Shown in pieces: positions 44,470 to 54,827 of a DNA stretch of 64,000 nucleotides. The position numbers and the translations under genes are program-made. The first letter of the stretch is position 1, and the number at the start of each line of letters is the position of its first letter. Under the pieces are notes generated by a model. The model made no database searches. It was not told where the DNA came from and worked only from the letters and a program-made list of their open reading frames with translations. The stretch is taken from the NCBI GenBank assembly GCA_017507105.1, contig JAFWBM010000039.1, positions 1 to 64,000 on the forward strand, in the 5' to 3' direction. Source of the DNA: Bacteroidaceae bacterium (GTDB lineage Bacteria; Bacteroidota; Bacteroidia; Bacteroidales; Bacteroidaceae).

Positions 44470-47097
44470 ATGGCAGAAAAAGAGATAGCATTGACCCCAA
44501 TGATGAAGCAGTTTTACGATCTGAAAGCCAAGCATCCCGATGCTATTATGCTTTTTCGTTGTGGGGACTTTTATGAGACTTATTGTGCCGATGCTGTCCA
44601 GGCCTCGGAAATATTAGGTATAACATTAACAAAACGTTCTAACGGCAAGGGCGAGGCTTCATCACCTATAGAAATGGCCGGTTTTCCTTTCCATGCTCTT
44701 GATACATATCTTCCTAAACTTATACGTGCAGGCAGACGCGTTGCTATATGCGATCAGCTAGAGGATCCAAAACTGACAAAGAAACTTGTTAAAAGAGGTA
44801 TAACAGAGCTTGTCACACCGGGTGTCTCCATTAATGACAATGTACTATCATATAAAGAGAATAATTTTCTTGCAGCAGTACACTTCGGTAAACCTATGTG
44901 TGGTGTTGCATTTTTGGATATTTCAACAGGAGAATTCCTTACAGCTGAAGGCACATTCGATTATATAGACAAGTTACTTGTGAATTTCCAACCAAAAGAG
45001 ATTCTCTTTGAACGTGGATTGAAAAAACGTTTCGAAGAGTGCTTCTCTAATAAATATACAGTTTTTGAGCTGGATGATTGGGTTTTTACCGAGGAATTTG
45101 CCAAAGAGAAACTTACAAAACATTTTGAGACAAAGAATCTGAAAGGTTTTGGTATTTCGCACCTACGTAGTGGTATTATAGCAGCAGGTGCCGTACTACA
45201 TTATTTGGGAGTAACGCTGCATACACAGATATCACACATACGTAACATATCACGCATAGAAGAAGAGAAATATGTGCGTCTCGACAAATTTACTATTCGC
45301 AGTCTGGAACTTCTGGATAGTATGCACGAGGGTGGATCTTCACTTTTATCTGTTATAGATAAGAGTGTTACCCCAATGGGTGCACGTCTGCTTAAGCGAT
45401 GGATGGTCTTTCCACTTAAAGATAAGAAACCTATTGAAGAGCGTTTGGATATAGTGGAATACTACTTCAGAGAGCCGGATTTCCGCGATATAATAGAGGA
45501 GAATCTACGTCTTATAGGAGATTTGGAACGTATTATATCGAAGGTTGCTGCAGGTAGGGTTTCGCCTCGTGAATTGGTACAACTTAAACTTGCGTTACAG
45601 GCAATTGAACCTATAAAAAAGGCTTGCGAATCATCTTCTAATAAGGTACTAAAAGATATAGGTGCGCAGCTTGATTGTTGTACCGATATTCGTGAAAGGA
45701 TTGCAAATGAAATAGTACCGGAACCACCACTTCTTTTGAATAAAGGAGGAGTAATTGCCGATGGAATAAATGAACAACTCGATGAACTGCGTACCATAGC
45801 TTATAACGGCAAAGATTATCTGATGCAATTGCAACAGCGCGAGAGTGAGCGTACCGGTATACCGAGCCTGAAAATCTCTTTCAATAACGTATTCGGATAT
45901 TATATCGAGGTACGTAATACCTATAAGGACAATGTGCCTGCCGAGTGGATACGTAAGCAGACTCTTGTGAATGCCGAACGTTATATAACACAGGAATTGA
46001 AGGAGTATGAAGAGAAAATTCTTGGTGCAGAGGAAAAAATATTGTCACTTGAGAATACTATATACAGCAATCTGACAATGTCACTTGTAAAGTATATTCC
46101 ATCTATACAGATGGATGCCATGCACTTGGCACGTCTTGATGTACTGTTGTCGTTTGCGAATATATCACGTGCATATAAATATATACGTCCTGTTATAAGC
46201 GAAGAGGATGTACTTGATATAAAAATGGGTCGTCATCCTGTTATAGAGCGTCAGATGGGAGTGGGGGATTCATATATTCCCAATGATCTATATCTCGATA
46301 GCGATAAGCAGCAGATAATAATTGTTACAGGTCCCAATATGGCCGGAAAGTCGGCTCTTTTGCGTCAGACGGCACTTATAACTTTACTTGCACAGATTGG
46401 TTGTTTTGTACCCGCAGACAGTGCTACTATTGGTATTGTAGATAAGATTTTTACAAGAGTTGGTGCGAGTGATAATATTTCGGCAGGCGAATCTACATTT
46501 ATGGTAGAGATGACCGAGGCTGCTAATATATTGAATAACCTTTCGGCACATAGTCTTGTATTGTTTGATGAACTTGGACGAGGTACATCTACTTATGATG
46601 GAATGTCTATAGCGTGGGCCATTGTAGAACATATACATGAGTCGGGCAAGGGTAGGGCACGTACACTTTTTGCAACGCACTACCACGAATTGAACGAGAT
46701 GGAGAAGAGTTTTTCAAGAATAAAAAACTTTAATGTATCTGTAAAAGAGATAGATGGTAGGGTTATTTTCTTACGTAAACTAATGCCTGGAGGAAGTGAA
46801 CATTCATTCGGTATTCATGTTGCCAAACTTGCCGGTATGCCAAAAAGTATTGTAAAACGTTCCGAGCAGATTCTTGAGAAACTTGAGGCATCAAGTAACA
46901 GAGGTGAGATGAAAAACGCTCCTACAAGCGATATATCAAATAGCAGGGAGGGAATGCAACTCAGTTTCTTTCAGCTCGACGATCCTGTATTATCACAGGT
47001 GCGTGATGAGATATTAGGTATAGATGTGAATAACCTTACACCATTAGAAGCGCTTAATAAACTGAATGATATTAAGCGGATAGTCAATGGCAAATAG
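44470..47097 (+). CDS. mutS: DNA mismatch repair protein MutS
   Basis: MutS recognises mismatches and recruits MutL. The 875-residue protein has the mismatch-reading F34-x-E36 in CGDFYETY, the lever and clamp domains, and the ATPase with Walker [14 protein letters not shown] near 620. VELGRGTS-type [12 protein letters not shown] and [10 protein letters not shown] follow. Length and order are normal. Confidence 0.98.
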   Translation: MAEKEIALTPMMKQFYDLKAKHPDAIMLFRCGDFYETYCADAVQASEILGITLTKRSNGKGEASSPIEMAGFPFHALDTYLPKLIRAGRRVAICDQLEDPKLTKKLVKRGITELVTPGVSINDNVLSYKENNFLAAVHFGKPMCGVAFLDISTGEFLTAEGTFDYIDKLLVNFQPKEILFERGLKKRFEECFSNKYTVFELDDWVFTEEFAKEKLTKHFETKNLKGFGISHLRSGIIAAGAVLHYLGVTLHTQISHIRNISRIEEEKYVRLDKFTIRSLELLDSMHEGGSSLLSVIDKSVTPMGARLLKRWMVFPLKDKKPIEERLDIVEYYFREPDFRDIIEENLRLIGDLERIISKVAAGRVSPRELVQLKLALQAIEPIKKACESSSNKVLKDIGAQLDCCTDIRERIANEIVPEPPLLLNKGGVIADGINEQLDELRTIAYNGKDYLMQLQQRESERTGIPSLKISFNNVFGYYIEVRNTYKDNVPAEWIRKQTLVNAERYITQELKEYEEKILGAEEKILSLENTIYSNLTMSLVKYIPSIQMDAMHLARLDVLLSFANISRAYKYIRPVISEEDVLDIKMGRHPVIERQMGVGDSYIPNDLYLDSDKQQIIIVTGPNMAGKSALLRQTALITLLAQIGCFVPADSATIGIVDKIFTRVGASDNISAGESTFMVEMTEAANILNNLSAHSLVLFDELGRGTSTYDGMSIAWAIVEHIHESGKGRARTLFATHYHELNEMEKSFSRIKNFNVSVKEIDGRVIFLRKLMPGGSEHSFGIHVAKLAGMPKSIVKRSEQILEKLEASSNRGEMKNAPTSDISNSREGMQLSFFQLDDPVLSQVRDEILGIDVNNLTPLEALNKLNDIKRIVNGK

Positions 47098-47120
47098 TTT
47101 GTGAACAAATATATTTTCAT

Positions 47121-47160
47121 GAGTGTTAATGGTCTATCATAGTCATTAACACTCTTTTTT
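47121..47160 (+). terminator. Terminator or leader hairpin between mutS and katA
   Basis: Arms GAGTGTTAATG (47121-47131) and CATTAACACTC (47144-47154) with a T run that ends one base before the katA ATG. Confidence 0.8.
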
Positions 47161-48678
47161 ATGAAGAAAAAACATTTAACCACCGAGGTCGGAGCACCGG
47201 TTGCAGACAATACAAATTCGCTTACAGCCGGAAGTCGAGGACCTATTTTATTAGAAGATAATTGGTTGATTGAAAAACTTGCCCATTTCGATCGCGAAGT
47301 AATTTCAGAGCGTCGTATGCATGCAAAGGGTAGTGGGGCATTCGGTTTTTTTAGAGTTACACACGATGTTACAGATTATACCTCTGCGGCATTGTTTTCC
47401 GAGATAGGTAAAAAGACAGATGTTTTCGTTCGTTTTTCTACAGTAGCAGGGGAGCGTGGTGCAGCAGATGCCGAACGTGATATTCGTGGTTTTGCCATAA
47501 AATTCTATACAGAGGAGGGTAATTGGGATCTTGTAGGTAATAATACTCCCGTATTCTTTTTGCGTGACCCGCTGCAATTTCCCGACTTAAATCATGCAAT
47601 AAAGCGTGATCCAAAGAGTAATTTACGCTCTCCACAAAGTAATTGGGATTTTTGGACAATGCTCCCGGAAGCACTGCATCAGGTAACCATTGTAATGTCC
47701 GATAGAGGTATTCCTGCATCATACAGACATATGCACGGGTTCGGTTCACATACCTACAGTCTCATTAACAGTGTAGGAAAAAGAGTGTGGGTAAAGTTTC
47801 ATTTTCGAACTCAGCAAGGTATAATAAATTTGACAAATGAAGAGGCTGCCGACATTATAGCACACGATAGAGAGAGTCATGGACGTGACCTCTTCGATGC
47901 AATAGAACGAGGCGATTATCCTCGTTGGAAACTCTATTTTCAGATAATGACCGAAGAGCAAGCCGCATCATATAAAGAGAATCCGTTTGACATAACCAAA
48001 GTGTGGAGCCATAAGGATTTTCCACTTATAGAGGTAGGTATTCTTGAACTTAACAGTAATCCTGATAACTATTTTGCTCAAGTAGAGCAGGCTGCATTCA
48101 ATCCTGCTCACATTGTGCCGGGAATAGGTCTCTCACCCGATAAACTTCTGCAAGGGAGGTTATTTTCGTATGGTGATGCACAACGTTATCGTTTGGGAGT
48201 AAACCATGACCAGATACCTGTGAACAGAGCCCGTTGTCCATTACATAGTTACCATCGTGACGGACAGATGCGTGTAGATGATAACGAAGGTTCAACAAAA
48301 GGTTATTCGCCAAACAGCATAGGCGAGTGGGAGACAAAAGAGTTTAAAAACGTATATAGTGATACTGCTGGTACATCCATGCGCTACAATCCTTATGGGG
48401 AGCGCACCGATGACTGTTTCTATCAGCCAGGTAACCTATACCGTTTAATGACAGAAGAAAAACGTAAACTTTTGATAAATAATACAGTATCCGATATGAA
48501 ATCGGTTAGTATGAATATCAAATATCGTCACGCAGCCCATTGCTACATAGCCGATAAGGAGTATGGTACATCTCTTGCTGTAGCAATGAATTTGACTCTT
48601 TCCGAGGTAGAGAGACTTGCATCCATGAGCCATAAGGAGAGGCTAATGGAAACAAAGCAGGGTACCTTTGCAGTATAA
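47161..48678 (+). CDS. katA: Heme catalase (clade 3 type)
   Basis: Catalase breaks down hydrogen peroxide. The 505-residue protein has distal His54 ([12 protein letters not shown]), the conserved Asn near 127 ([11 protein letters not shown]), and proximal Tyr337 in [33 protein letters not shown] is the family motif. A small-subunit catalase suits oxidative-stress defence in an anaerobe; OxyR control is known in Bacteroides but no operator is seen here. The start lies directly after the hairpin at 47121-47160. Confidence 0.97.
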   Translation: MKKKHLTTEVGAPVADNTNSLTAGSRGPILLEDNWLIEKLAHFDREVISERRMHAKGSGAFGFFRVTHDVTDYTSAALFSEIGKKTDVFVRFSTVAGERGAADAERDIRGFAIKFYTEEGNWDLVGNNTPVFFLRDPLQFPDLNHAIKRDPKSNLRSPQSNWDFWTMLPEALHQVTIVMSDRGIPASYRHMHGFGSHTYSLINSVGKRVWVKFHFRTQQGIINLTNEEAADIIAHDRESHGRDLFDAIERGDYPRWKLYFQIMTEEQAASYKENPFDITKVWSHKDFPLIEVGILELNSNPDNYFAQVEQAAFNPAHIVPGIGLSPDKLLQGRLFSYGDAQRYRLGVNHDQIPVNRARCPLHSYHRDGQMRVDDNEGSTKGYSPNSIGEWETKEFKNVYSDTAGTSMRYNPYGERTDDCFYQPGNLYRLMTEEKRKLLINNTVSDMKSVSMNIKYRHAAHCYIADKEYGTSLAVAMNLTLSEVERLASMSHKERLMETKQGTFAV

Positions 48679-48716
48679 GAAGAGAGGCAGATTAATCTGC
48701 CTCTCTTCTTATACTG
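48671..48716. terminator. 46-bp perfect palindrome shared by katA and lgt ends
   Basis: The palindrome is perfect over 46 bp and contains the katA stop (48676-48678) and the lgt stop (48692-48694). Only 13 bp separate the two convergent genes, so the terminator overlaps both coding ends. Confidence 0.9.
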
Positions 48717-49516
48717 TAGATTATACATCCAATTCCTATAATTACAAATGGGATACTTAACCATTGTCCCATGTTGAACATCATCCCTTGCTCGAAATCC
48801 ACTTGAATTTCTTTTACGAATTCTACAAAGAAACGGAAAGTGAAGATTGTTGCAAGACAGTAACCGAAATAAAAAAGACTGCCAACTTTCTTTGGAAACT
48901 TCTTATACAAAAGCCATCCACATATGAAGAATACAAAGTAGGCTATAGCCTCGTATAATTGTGCCGGATGTCTTGCCACATTATCCACTTTTGTAAATAT
49001 TATTCCAAAAGGTGATTCTGTTGCTCTTCCAATAATTTCACTATTCATGAAATTACCTATCCTTATCATTCCGGCCACAATGGGTGTTGTAATGGCTATA
49101 TTGTCTAGAACCCATGCAAATTTAAGTTTGGTCTTACGACAATAGAACCACAATGCGAGGAAAAGACCTATGGTTCCTCCATGACTTGCCAATCCCTGAT
49201 ACCCTATGAATTTCCATCCGTTTACACTCTCCTTTATAGGCAAGAACATCTCTATAGGGTGGCTCAGATAGTATTCAGGTTCATAGAAAAGACAATGACC
49301 CAATCGTGCTCCCACCAATATACCGATGAAACAATACATAAACAAAGGTTCAAAAAGTGATTCATCCTTTTTTTGACATTTGTAAAGATGTTTCATTATA
49401 TAATAACCTGCAAGAAGACCTATAATCCAGCAGAGTGAATAAAACCTAATTTCAAATCCGAAAACCGAAAAACCAATATCGGGATTCCAGACAATAGAGC
49501 AGGGTAGTGTACTCAT
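48692..49516 (-). CDS. lgt: Prolipoprotein diacylglyceryl transferase
   Basis: Lgt attaches diacylglycerol to the lipobox cysteine of lipoproteins. The 274-residue membrane protein has about seven segments, with GARLGHCLFYEPEYY near 73-87 and the signature MIRIGNFMNSEIIGRATE near 145. The window contains many lipoprotein genes that would need it. It ends inside the palindrome shared with katA. Confidence 0.95.
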   Translation of the reverse strand: MSTLPCSIVWNPDIGFSVFGFEIRFYSLCWIIGLLAGYYIMKHLYKCQKKDESLFEPLFMYCFIGILVGARLGHCLFYEPEYYLSHPIEMFLPIKESVNGWKFIGYQGLASHGGTIGLFLALWFYCRKTKLKFAWVLDNIAITTPIVAGMIRIGNFMNSEIIGRATESPFGIIFTKVDNVARHPAQLYEAIAYFVFFICGWLLYKKFPKKVGSLFYFGYCLATIFTFRFFVEFVKEIQVDFEQGMMFNMGQWLSIPFVIIGIGCIIYSIRREAD

Positions 49517-49528
49517 TTTTTATATTAT

Positions 49529-50632
49529 TTATACGTTAAAACGGAAATGCATTATATCGCCATCCTGAACAATATATTCTTTTCCTTCGACACCCATTTT
49601 TCCGGCCTCTTTTACAGCTGCTTCGGAACCGTAATGTATGTAATCGTCATACTTTATAACTTCGGCACGTATAAAGCCCTTCTCAAAATCGGTATGTATT
49701 ACTCCGGCGCACTGTGGTGCTTTCCATCCCTTGCGGAATGTCCATGCTTTTACCTCCATCTCTCCGGCTGTTATAAAAGTCTGCAGGTTGAGCAGTGAGT
49801 ATATTGCTTTTATAAGACGGTCACATCCCGACTCGCTCAATCCCATATCCTCGAGGAACATCTGTTTCTCCTCGTAGCTCTCGAGTTCGGCAATATCCGA
49901 TTCTGTCTGTGCTGATATTATAAGCAGTTCGGCATTTTCCTCTTTTATGGCTTCGCGTACAGCCTCTACATATTTATTGCCGTTTGCAGCAGATGTGTCG
50001 TCGACGTTGCAAACATATAGTACAGGCTTTGATGTAAGCAGAAATAGATTTTTTGCAATCTGTTGCTCGTCCTCGGTCTCAAAAATCACTGTACGGGCCG
50101 ATTTTCCGCCTTCCAGAGCTTCTTTATACTGCATTAGTACGTCGTATTCGAGCTTTGCTTGTTTGTCACCTCCTACACGCGCCTGTTTCTCAACACGTTT
50201 AATACGGTTGTCGACAGTCTCAAGGTCCTTAAGTTGCAACTCAATATCTATAATTTCCTTATCACGTACGGGATTTACCGAACCGTCTACGTGTACAATG
50301 TTGTCGTTGTCGAAACAGCGCAGTACATGGATTATGGCATCTGTCTCACGTATATTACCTAGGAACTGATTACCTAATCCCTCGCCTTTGCTTGCACCTT
50401 TTACAAGGCCGGCAATATCTACAATGTCGCATGTGGCAGGAACTATACGTCCGGGATGTACAAGTTCTGCCAGTTTGTTCAGTCTTTCATCCGGAACTGT
50501 AATCTGTCCCATCTGCGCATCTATAGTACAGAATGGGAAATTAGCTGCCTGCGCCTTTGCACTTGACAAACAGTTGAATAAGGTCGATTTTCCTACGTTG
50601 GGCAATCCAACAATACCTGCTTTAAGAGCCAT
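49529..50632 (-). CDS. ychF: Redox-regulated ATPase YchF (Obg family)
   Basis: YchF is a ribosome-associated ATPase of the Obg family. The 367-residue protein starts with the P-loop GLPNVGKSTLFNCLS, a G3 DIAGLVKGASKGEGLG, and NVDD in place of the GTP motif NKxD, as expected for ATP preference. A C-terminal TGS domain follows (FITAGEMEVKAWTFRKG). Confidence 0.95.
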   Translation of the reverse strand: MALKAGIVGLPNVGKSTLFNCLSSAKAQAANFPFCTIDAQMGQITVPDERLNKLAELVHPGRIVPATCDIVDIAGLVKGASKGEGLGNQFLGNIRETDAIIHVLRCFDNDNIVHVDGSVNPVRDKEIIDIELQLKDLETVDNRIKRVEKQARVGGDKQAKLEYDVLMQYKEALEGGKSARTVIFETEDEQQIAKNLFLLTSKPVLYVCNVDDTSAANGNKYVEAVREAIKEENAELLIISAQTESDIAELESYEEKQMFLEDMGLSESGCDRLIKAIYSLLNLQTFITAGEMEVKAWTFRKGWKAPQCAGVIHTDFEKGFIRAEVIKYDDYIHYGSEAAVKEAGKMGVEGKEYIVQDGDIMHFRFNV

Positions 50633-50681
50633 ATATCACTTATTTTATTAATTGTTCAACTATAAATTTGTATATATTGTG

Positions 50682-50713
50682 CAAAGGTAGCGAATAATTT
50701 TGTTATTGCGAAA
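50682..50713 (-). promoter_or_regulatory. ychF promoter
   Basis: On the minus strand TACCTTTG (50682-50689) is the -7 box and TTTC (50710-50713) a near-consensus -33 box, 20 bp apart. Confidence 0.55.
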
Positions 50714-50781
50714 TGTGGAAAAGCACATGTGTATAAAGATGTTTTTTTAATTACTAATGTAATATTTATACGTAATATGCA

Positions 50782-50813
50782 ATCGGCATAATGCTTAAAT
50801 ACATTATGCCGAT
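50782..50813 (-). terminator. polA terminator
   Basis: ATCGGCATAATG and CATTATGCCGAT (50782-50793, 50802-50813) form a perfect 12-bp stem after polA. Confidence 0.85.
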
Positions 50814-50845
50814 AATCTCTTTAGCGTAGTATTTTTGTCTTTATA

Positions 50846-53683
50846 TTAATGTGCCTCTAACCAATTCTCGCCCCATCCATAGTCGGCAACAAGAGGAACA
50901 CTCATGGAAAAGGCATTCTGCATCTCCTCAAGTACAAGTTTCTGCATAGCCTCTTTCTCTTGTGGGACTACACTGAAGTTCAATTCATCGTGTACTTGCA
51001 GTATCATTGTCGATTGCATGTTGGCGGCTTTCATTCTGCGATATATATTTACCATCGCAACCTTTATTATATCTGCTGCACTGCCCTGTATAGGTGCGTT
51101 TACAGCATTTCTTTCAGCATACCCACGTACTACTGCATTGTGCGAATTGATATCAGGTAAGAAACGTTTGCGGTTAAATATTGTCTCTACATATCCATTT
51201 CTCTTTGCCTCTTCTTTGCATTGCTCTATATAGTTTTGTACGCCGCTATATGTTGCAAAATAGTTCTCTATAAGCTCTTTTGCTTCGCGTCTATCTACGT
51301 TCATACGTTCTGCAAGTCCGAATACGGATATTCCATATATGATACCGAAGTTTGCTACTTTAGCTTTTCTGCGTTCATCCTTTGTAACCTCTTCTATGCT
51401 CTTTTTGTATATTTTGGCGGCTGTGGCTGCATGGATGTCATATCCGCTACGGAAGTCTTCAATCATATTTTTGTCACCGCTCAGATGTGCCATTATTCGC
51501 AGCTCTATTTGTGAGTAGTCGGCCGAAAGAAAGAGGTTTCCCTGTTCGGGTACAAAAGCTTTGCGCACCTCCTTGCCATCTTCGTCGCGGATAGGTATAT
51601 TTTGCAGGTTGGGGTTGCTTGAACTGAGACGTCCTGTTGCTGTTACAGTCTGGTTGTAAGATGTGTGTATCTTGCCTGTAGATGGATTAACAAGGGTTGG
51701 GAGTGCATCTACATATGTGCTTAGCAGTTTCTTCAATCCGCGATACTGAAGAATACTTTTTACAATCGGGTGTCTGTTCTGTAGCTGTGATAGCACCTCT
51801 TCCGATGTTACATATTGTCCGGTTTTGGTCTTCTTTGCCTTATCGACTATTTTAAGTTTACCGAAAAGTATATCTCCAACCTGACGTGGTGATGCTATGT
51901 TGAAAATCTCTCCAGCCATGTTATATATATCATTCTCTATATCGGCAAGACGTTTGCTGAACAAAGCAGATGTCTCGGCAAGAGAATCGGTATCAATACG
52001 TGCTCCGTTACGTTCCATATATGCCAGTACCGGTACAAGTGGCATCTCTATATCGTAGAATAGTTTTTCTACCCCTTCTGCTTTAAGTTCTTTTTCGAGA
52101 ATATTTTTCAGACGTAGTGTTATGTCGGCATCTTCACATGCGTAGTCACATATGGCTGTTGGTGGCAAATCACGCATGTTCTTCTGGTTCTTTCCTTTTT
52201 CGCCTATCAGCTCTTCAATTTTTATTGTTTTATAGTTTAGATAGACCTCTGCAAGATAGTCCATTCCGTGATAGAGTTCGGGTTGCAGTATGTAGTGTGC
52301 TATCATTGTATCGAAAAGTGGTCCCTTAAGTTCTATATTATAGTTAGCAAGGACCATCAGATCGTATTTTATATTCTGTCCTACCTTTAAAATCTTTTCA
52401 TCCTCGAAGAATGGACGCAAGATTTCGAGTCTTTGCTTTGTCTTCTCTTTATCGGCAGGCATGGGTATGTAAAATGCTTCTCCCTCCTTGTAAGAGAGGC
52501 TTATTCCCACCAGTTCGGCCAATATTGCGTTTTTGTTTGTTGTTTCTGTGTCGAAACACACAGTTTGGCATTTTTTTATAGCAATTATGATTTGTGATAT
52601 TTCTTCTTCATTATCAATGAGTTTATAGGTGTGTTCTATCTCATTTAAGCTCGAATGGCTCGATTTTTTTTCATCTTCCGTACCATCGGACTGAAATAAA
52701 TCAAAGAGAGTGCCTTTGAATATCTCACTTTCTTTACTATTATCTGTTTTTACTACATTGTGGCTATCTCTCTTCTCCTCTTCGTCAGATGAGTCGAAAA
52801 GGGTAGGGGTGAGATTGTTTTTCTTTACCCTTTCTTTTAAGGCACGCAGCTCATAAAAATCGAGCAGTCTTGTAAGTTCGATATCGTTTATTGGTTCACG
52901 TTTTAGTTTCTCCATGTCCAACTCAATAGGAACATCTGTCTTTATTGTTGCAAGGAATTTGCTGAAAATGATTTTTTCCCTGTTTTCTTCGATTTTTATT
53001 CTCAATGCACCTTTTATCTCATCGGTATGTTCCAGCATCTTCTCAATAGTTCCAAATTGCGCCAAAAGTTTTTGTGCTGTTTTTTCACCGACACCGGGGC
53101 ATCCCGGTATATTATCACTAGAGTCACCCATAAGTCCGAGCAGGTCTATTATCTGTGATGTCTCATTCACTCCGAATTTCTCTTTTACTCTTTCGGGTGT
53201 CATTACCTCAAACTCCTTGTCACCATATTTGGGTCGGTAGATAAATGTACTTTCCGATACAAGCTGGCCATAGTCTTTGTCGGGTGTCATCATATAGGTT
53301 ATTATTCCCTTTTTTTCGGCTTGTTTGGCAAGTGTTCCGACAACATCGTCAGCCTCGTATCCATCAACTTCCAATATAGGAATATTATAGGCTCTGATTA
53401 TATCTTTTATCACTGGTACAGATTCTCGGATGACCTCTGGAGTCTCTTCGCGCTGTGCCTTGTATGCCTCGTATGCTTCGTGTCTGAAGGTCTTTCCTTT
53501 AGGGTCGAAGGCTATTCCTATATGTGTCGGATTCTCTTTCTTAAGAAGATCCTCAAGAGTGTTTACAAAGCCTAGTATGGCCGAGGTATTGAATCCCTTG
53601 GAGTTTATTCTGGGATTCTTTATTAATGCGTAGTATGCGCGGTAAATAAGTGCATATGCGTCAAGTAGAAACAGTTTATCCAT
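50846..53683 (-). CDS. polA: DNA polymerase I
   Basis: PolA fills gaps and removes primers. The open frame extends 69 codons upstream, but the family N-terminus MDKLFLLDAYALIYRAYYAL starts at 53683, giving 945 residues. The 5' exonuclease domain (DGYEADDVVGTLA) is followed by the 3'-5' exonuclease with its acidic residues present (CFDTETTNKNAI). The polymerase domain has LFLSADYSQIELRIMAHLSG and QVHDELNFSV. All three activities look intact. Confidence 0.97.
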   Translation of the reverse strand: MDKLFLLDAYALIYRAYYALIKNPRINSKGFNTSAILGFVNTLEDLLKKENPTHIGIAFDPKGKTFRHEAYEAYKAQREETPEVIRESVPVIKDIIRAYNIPILEVDGYEADDVVGTLAKQAEKKGIITYMMTPDKDYGQLVSESTFIYRPKYGDKEFEVMTPERVKEKFGVNETSQIIDLLGLMGDSSDNIPGCPGVGEKTAQKLLAQFGTIEKMLEHTDEIKGALRIKIEENREKIIFSKFLATIKTDVPIELDMEKLKREPINDIELTRLLDFYELRALKERVKKNNLTPTLFDSSDEEEKRDSHNVVKTDNSKESEIFKGTLFDLFQSDGTEDEKKSSHSSLNEIEHTYKLIDNEEEISQIIIAIKKCQTVCFDTETTNKNAILAELVGISLSYKEGEAFYIPMPADKEKTKQRLEILRPFFEDEKILKVGQNIKYDLMVLANYNIELKGPLFDTMIAHYILQPELYHGMDYLAEVYLNYKTIKIEELIGEKGKNQKNMRDLPPTAICDYACEDADITLRLKNILEKELKAEGVEKLFYDIEMPLVPVLAYMERNGARIDTDSLAETSALFSKRLADIENDIYNMAGEIFNIASPRQVGDILFGKLKIVDKAKKTKTGQYVTSEEVLSQLQNRHPIVKSILQYRGLKKLLSTYVDALPTLVNPSTGKIHTSYNQTVTATGRLSSSNPNLQNIPIRDEDGKEVRKAFVPEQGNLFLSADYSQIELRIMAHLSGDKNMIEDFRSGYDIHAATAAKIYKKSIEEVTKDERRKAKVANFGIIYGISVFGLAERMNVDRREAKELIENYFATYSGVQNYIEQCKEEAKRNGYVETIFNRKRFLPDINSHNAVVRGYAERNAVNAPIQGSAADIIKVAMVNIYRRMKAANMQSTMILQVHDELNFSVVPQEKEAMQKLVLEEMQNAFSMSVPLVADYGWGENWLEAH

Positions 53684-53719
53684 CTTTATAAAGATTATAA
53701 AATGTAAAATTACACAAAT

Positions 53720-53754
53720 TTTGCTATTAACCCTATTCTTTTTTATTACTTTTG
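53720..53754 (+). promoter_or_regulatory. Promoter for the polyprenyl synthase
   Basis: TTTG at 53720-53723 and TACTTTTG at 53747-53754, spaced 23 bp, 13 bp before the start codon. Confidence 0.5.
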
Positions 53755-53767
53755 CATAATCAAGTAA

Positions 53768-54748
53768 ATGAGTATGGATATACGTGAAACAATTCAGAAA
53801 CCAATAAAGTCCGAGTTTGCAGCGTTTAAAGAGTTTTACGCAATGCAATTCAAAAGCGATGTGCCATTGCTTAATAGCGCTTTGGAGCATGTTGCCGGCA
53901 CAATGGGAAAGATGATGCGTCCCATGCTATTGTTGTTGTCGGCAAAATGTTGCGGTAAAATCAACGAATCGACAAACTATGCGGCCGCGTCATTAGAGTT
54001 GTTGCACACTGCCAGTCTGTTGCATGACGATGTTGTTGACGAGAGCAATATGCGGCGTGGATTGCCATCTTTGAATGCAGTCTATTCTAACCGTATCGCA
54101 ATATTGACAGGCGACTTTCTCTTCTCTTCTTCATTGCATAACGTCTCCTTAACGAGAAACATTGATATAATTAATACATTATCTCAATTGGGAGAGACCT
54201 TGTCGAGTGGTGAGATGTTGCAGTTGGATTTACAAAAAAACGGTGGTTTCAGCGAGGAAAAATATATGGAGGTAATAAGTCGTAAGACTGCATCTCTTTT
54301 TGCTTGTTGTGCCCGTTTCGGTGCTCTTTCTGTAGGTGCTGACGAATTGTTGGCTCAACGTTTCGAAAGATTTGGTGCCTTGTTGGGCCTCTGTTTTCAA
54401 ATCAAGGACGATATATTCGATTACTCCGATAATAATATAGGAAAGCCGACCGGTAGTGATATACGCGAAGGAAAGATAACACTTCCGGCACTGTATGTGT
54501 TGGACAATTGTAATGATGATATTATTGTTTCCATCAAAGAAAAACTTAATAAAGGAATTTCGTTGGAGGAAGATGAAATTGCTGCTCTTATCAAATATGC
54601 GAATAATAGAGGAGGAATAGAGTATGCAGTTTCTAAGCTTGAAACTCTCTACAAAGAGGCCCTACAGGTTTTGCCTTCCGATATAGATAAAGACTGCAAG
54701 GATGCTTTGAAAGCATATCTCGATTATGTAATATCGCGAAATAAGTAA
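53768..54748 (+). CDS. Polyprenyl diphosphate synthase (octaprenyl-type)
   Basis: Trans-prenyltransferase of 326 residues that builds the isoprenoid side chain of menaquinone. The first Asp-rich motif is LLHDDVVDES near 90 and the second is KDDIFDYSD near 217, both complete. Chain length is not readable by eye. It starts with MSM; the ATG at 53774 is an alternative start. Menaquinone links it to the reductase at the window end. Confidence 0.92.
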   Translation: MSMDIRETIQKPIKSEFAAFKEFYAMQFKSDVPLLNSALEHVAGTMGKMMRPMLLLLSAKCCGKINESTNYAAASLELLHTASLLHDDVVDESNMRRGLPSLNAVYSNRIAILTGDFLFSSSLHNVSLTRNIDIINTLSQLGETLSSGEMLQLDLQKNGGFSEEKYMEVISRKTASLFACCARFGALSVGADELLAQRFERFGALLGLCFQIKDDIFDYSDNNIGKPTGSDIREGKITLPALYVLDNCNDDIIVSIKEKLNKGISLEEDEIAALIKYANNRGGIEYAVSKLETLYKEALQVLPSDIDKDCKDALKAYLDYVISRNK

Positions 54749-54750
54749 AG

Positions 54751-54804
54751 AATATAAGTAACCCCCAAAAGTCCTATAAAAAACTTTTGGGGGTTACTTA
54801 TATT
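54751..54804. terminator. Bidirectional terminator between the polyprenyl synthase and deoC
   Basis: Arms 54751-54772 and 54783-54804 are perfect 22-bp complements, between convergent genes. Confidence 0.92.
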
Positions 54805-54827
54805 AATCGCTTCTTTTTCGATTCGTA

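Noticed and set aside
53684-53890. 69-codon N-terminal extension of polA
   Set aside because: The family N-terminus starts at the ATG at 53683; the extension is AT-rich intergenic sequence that happens to be open.
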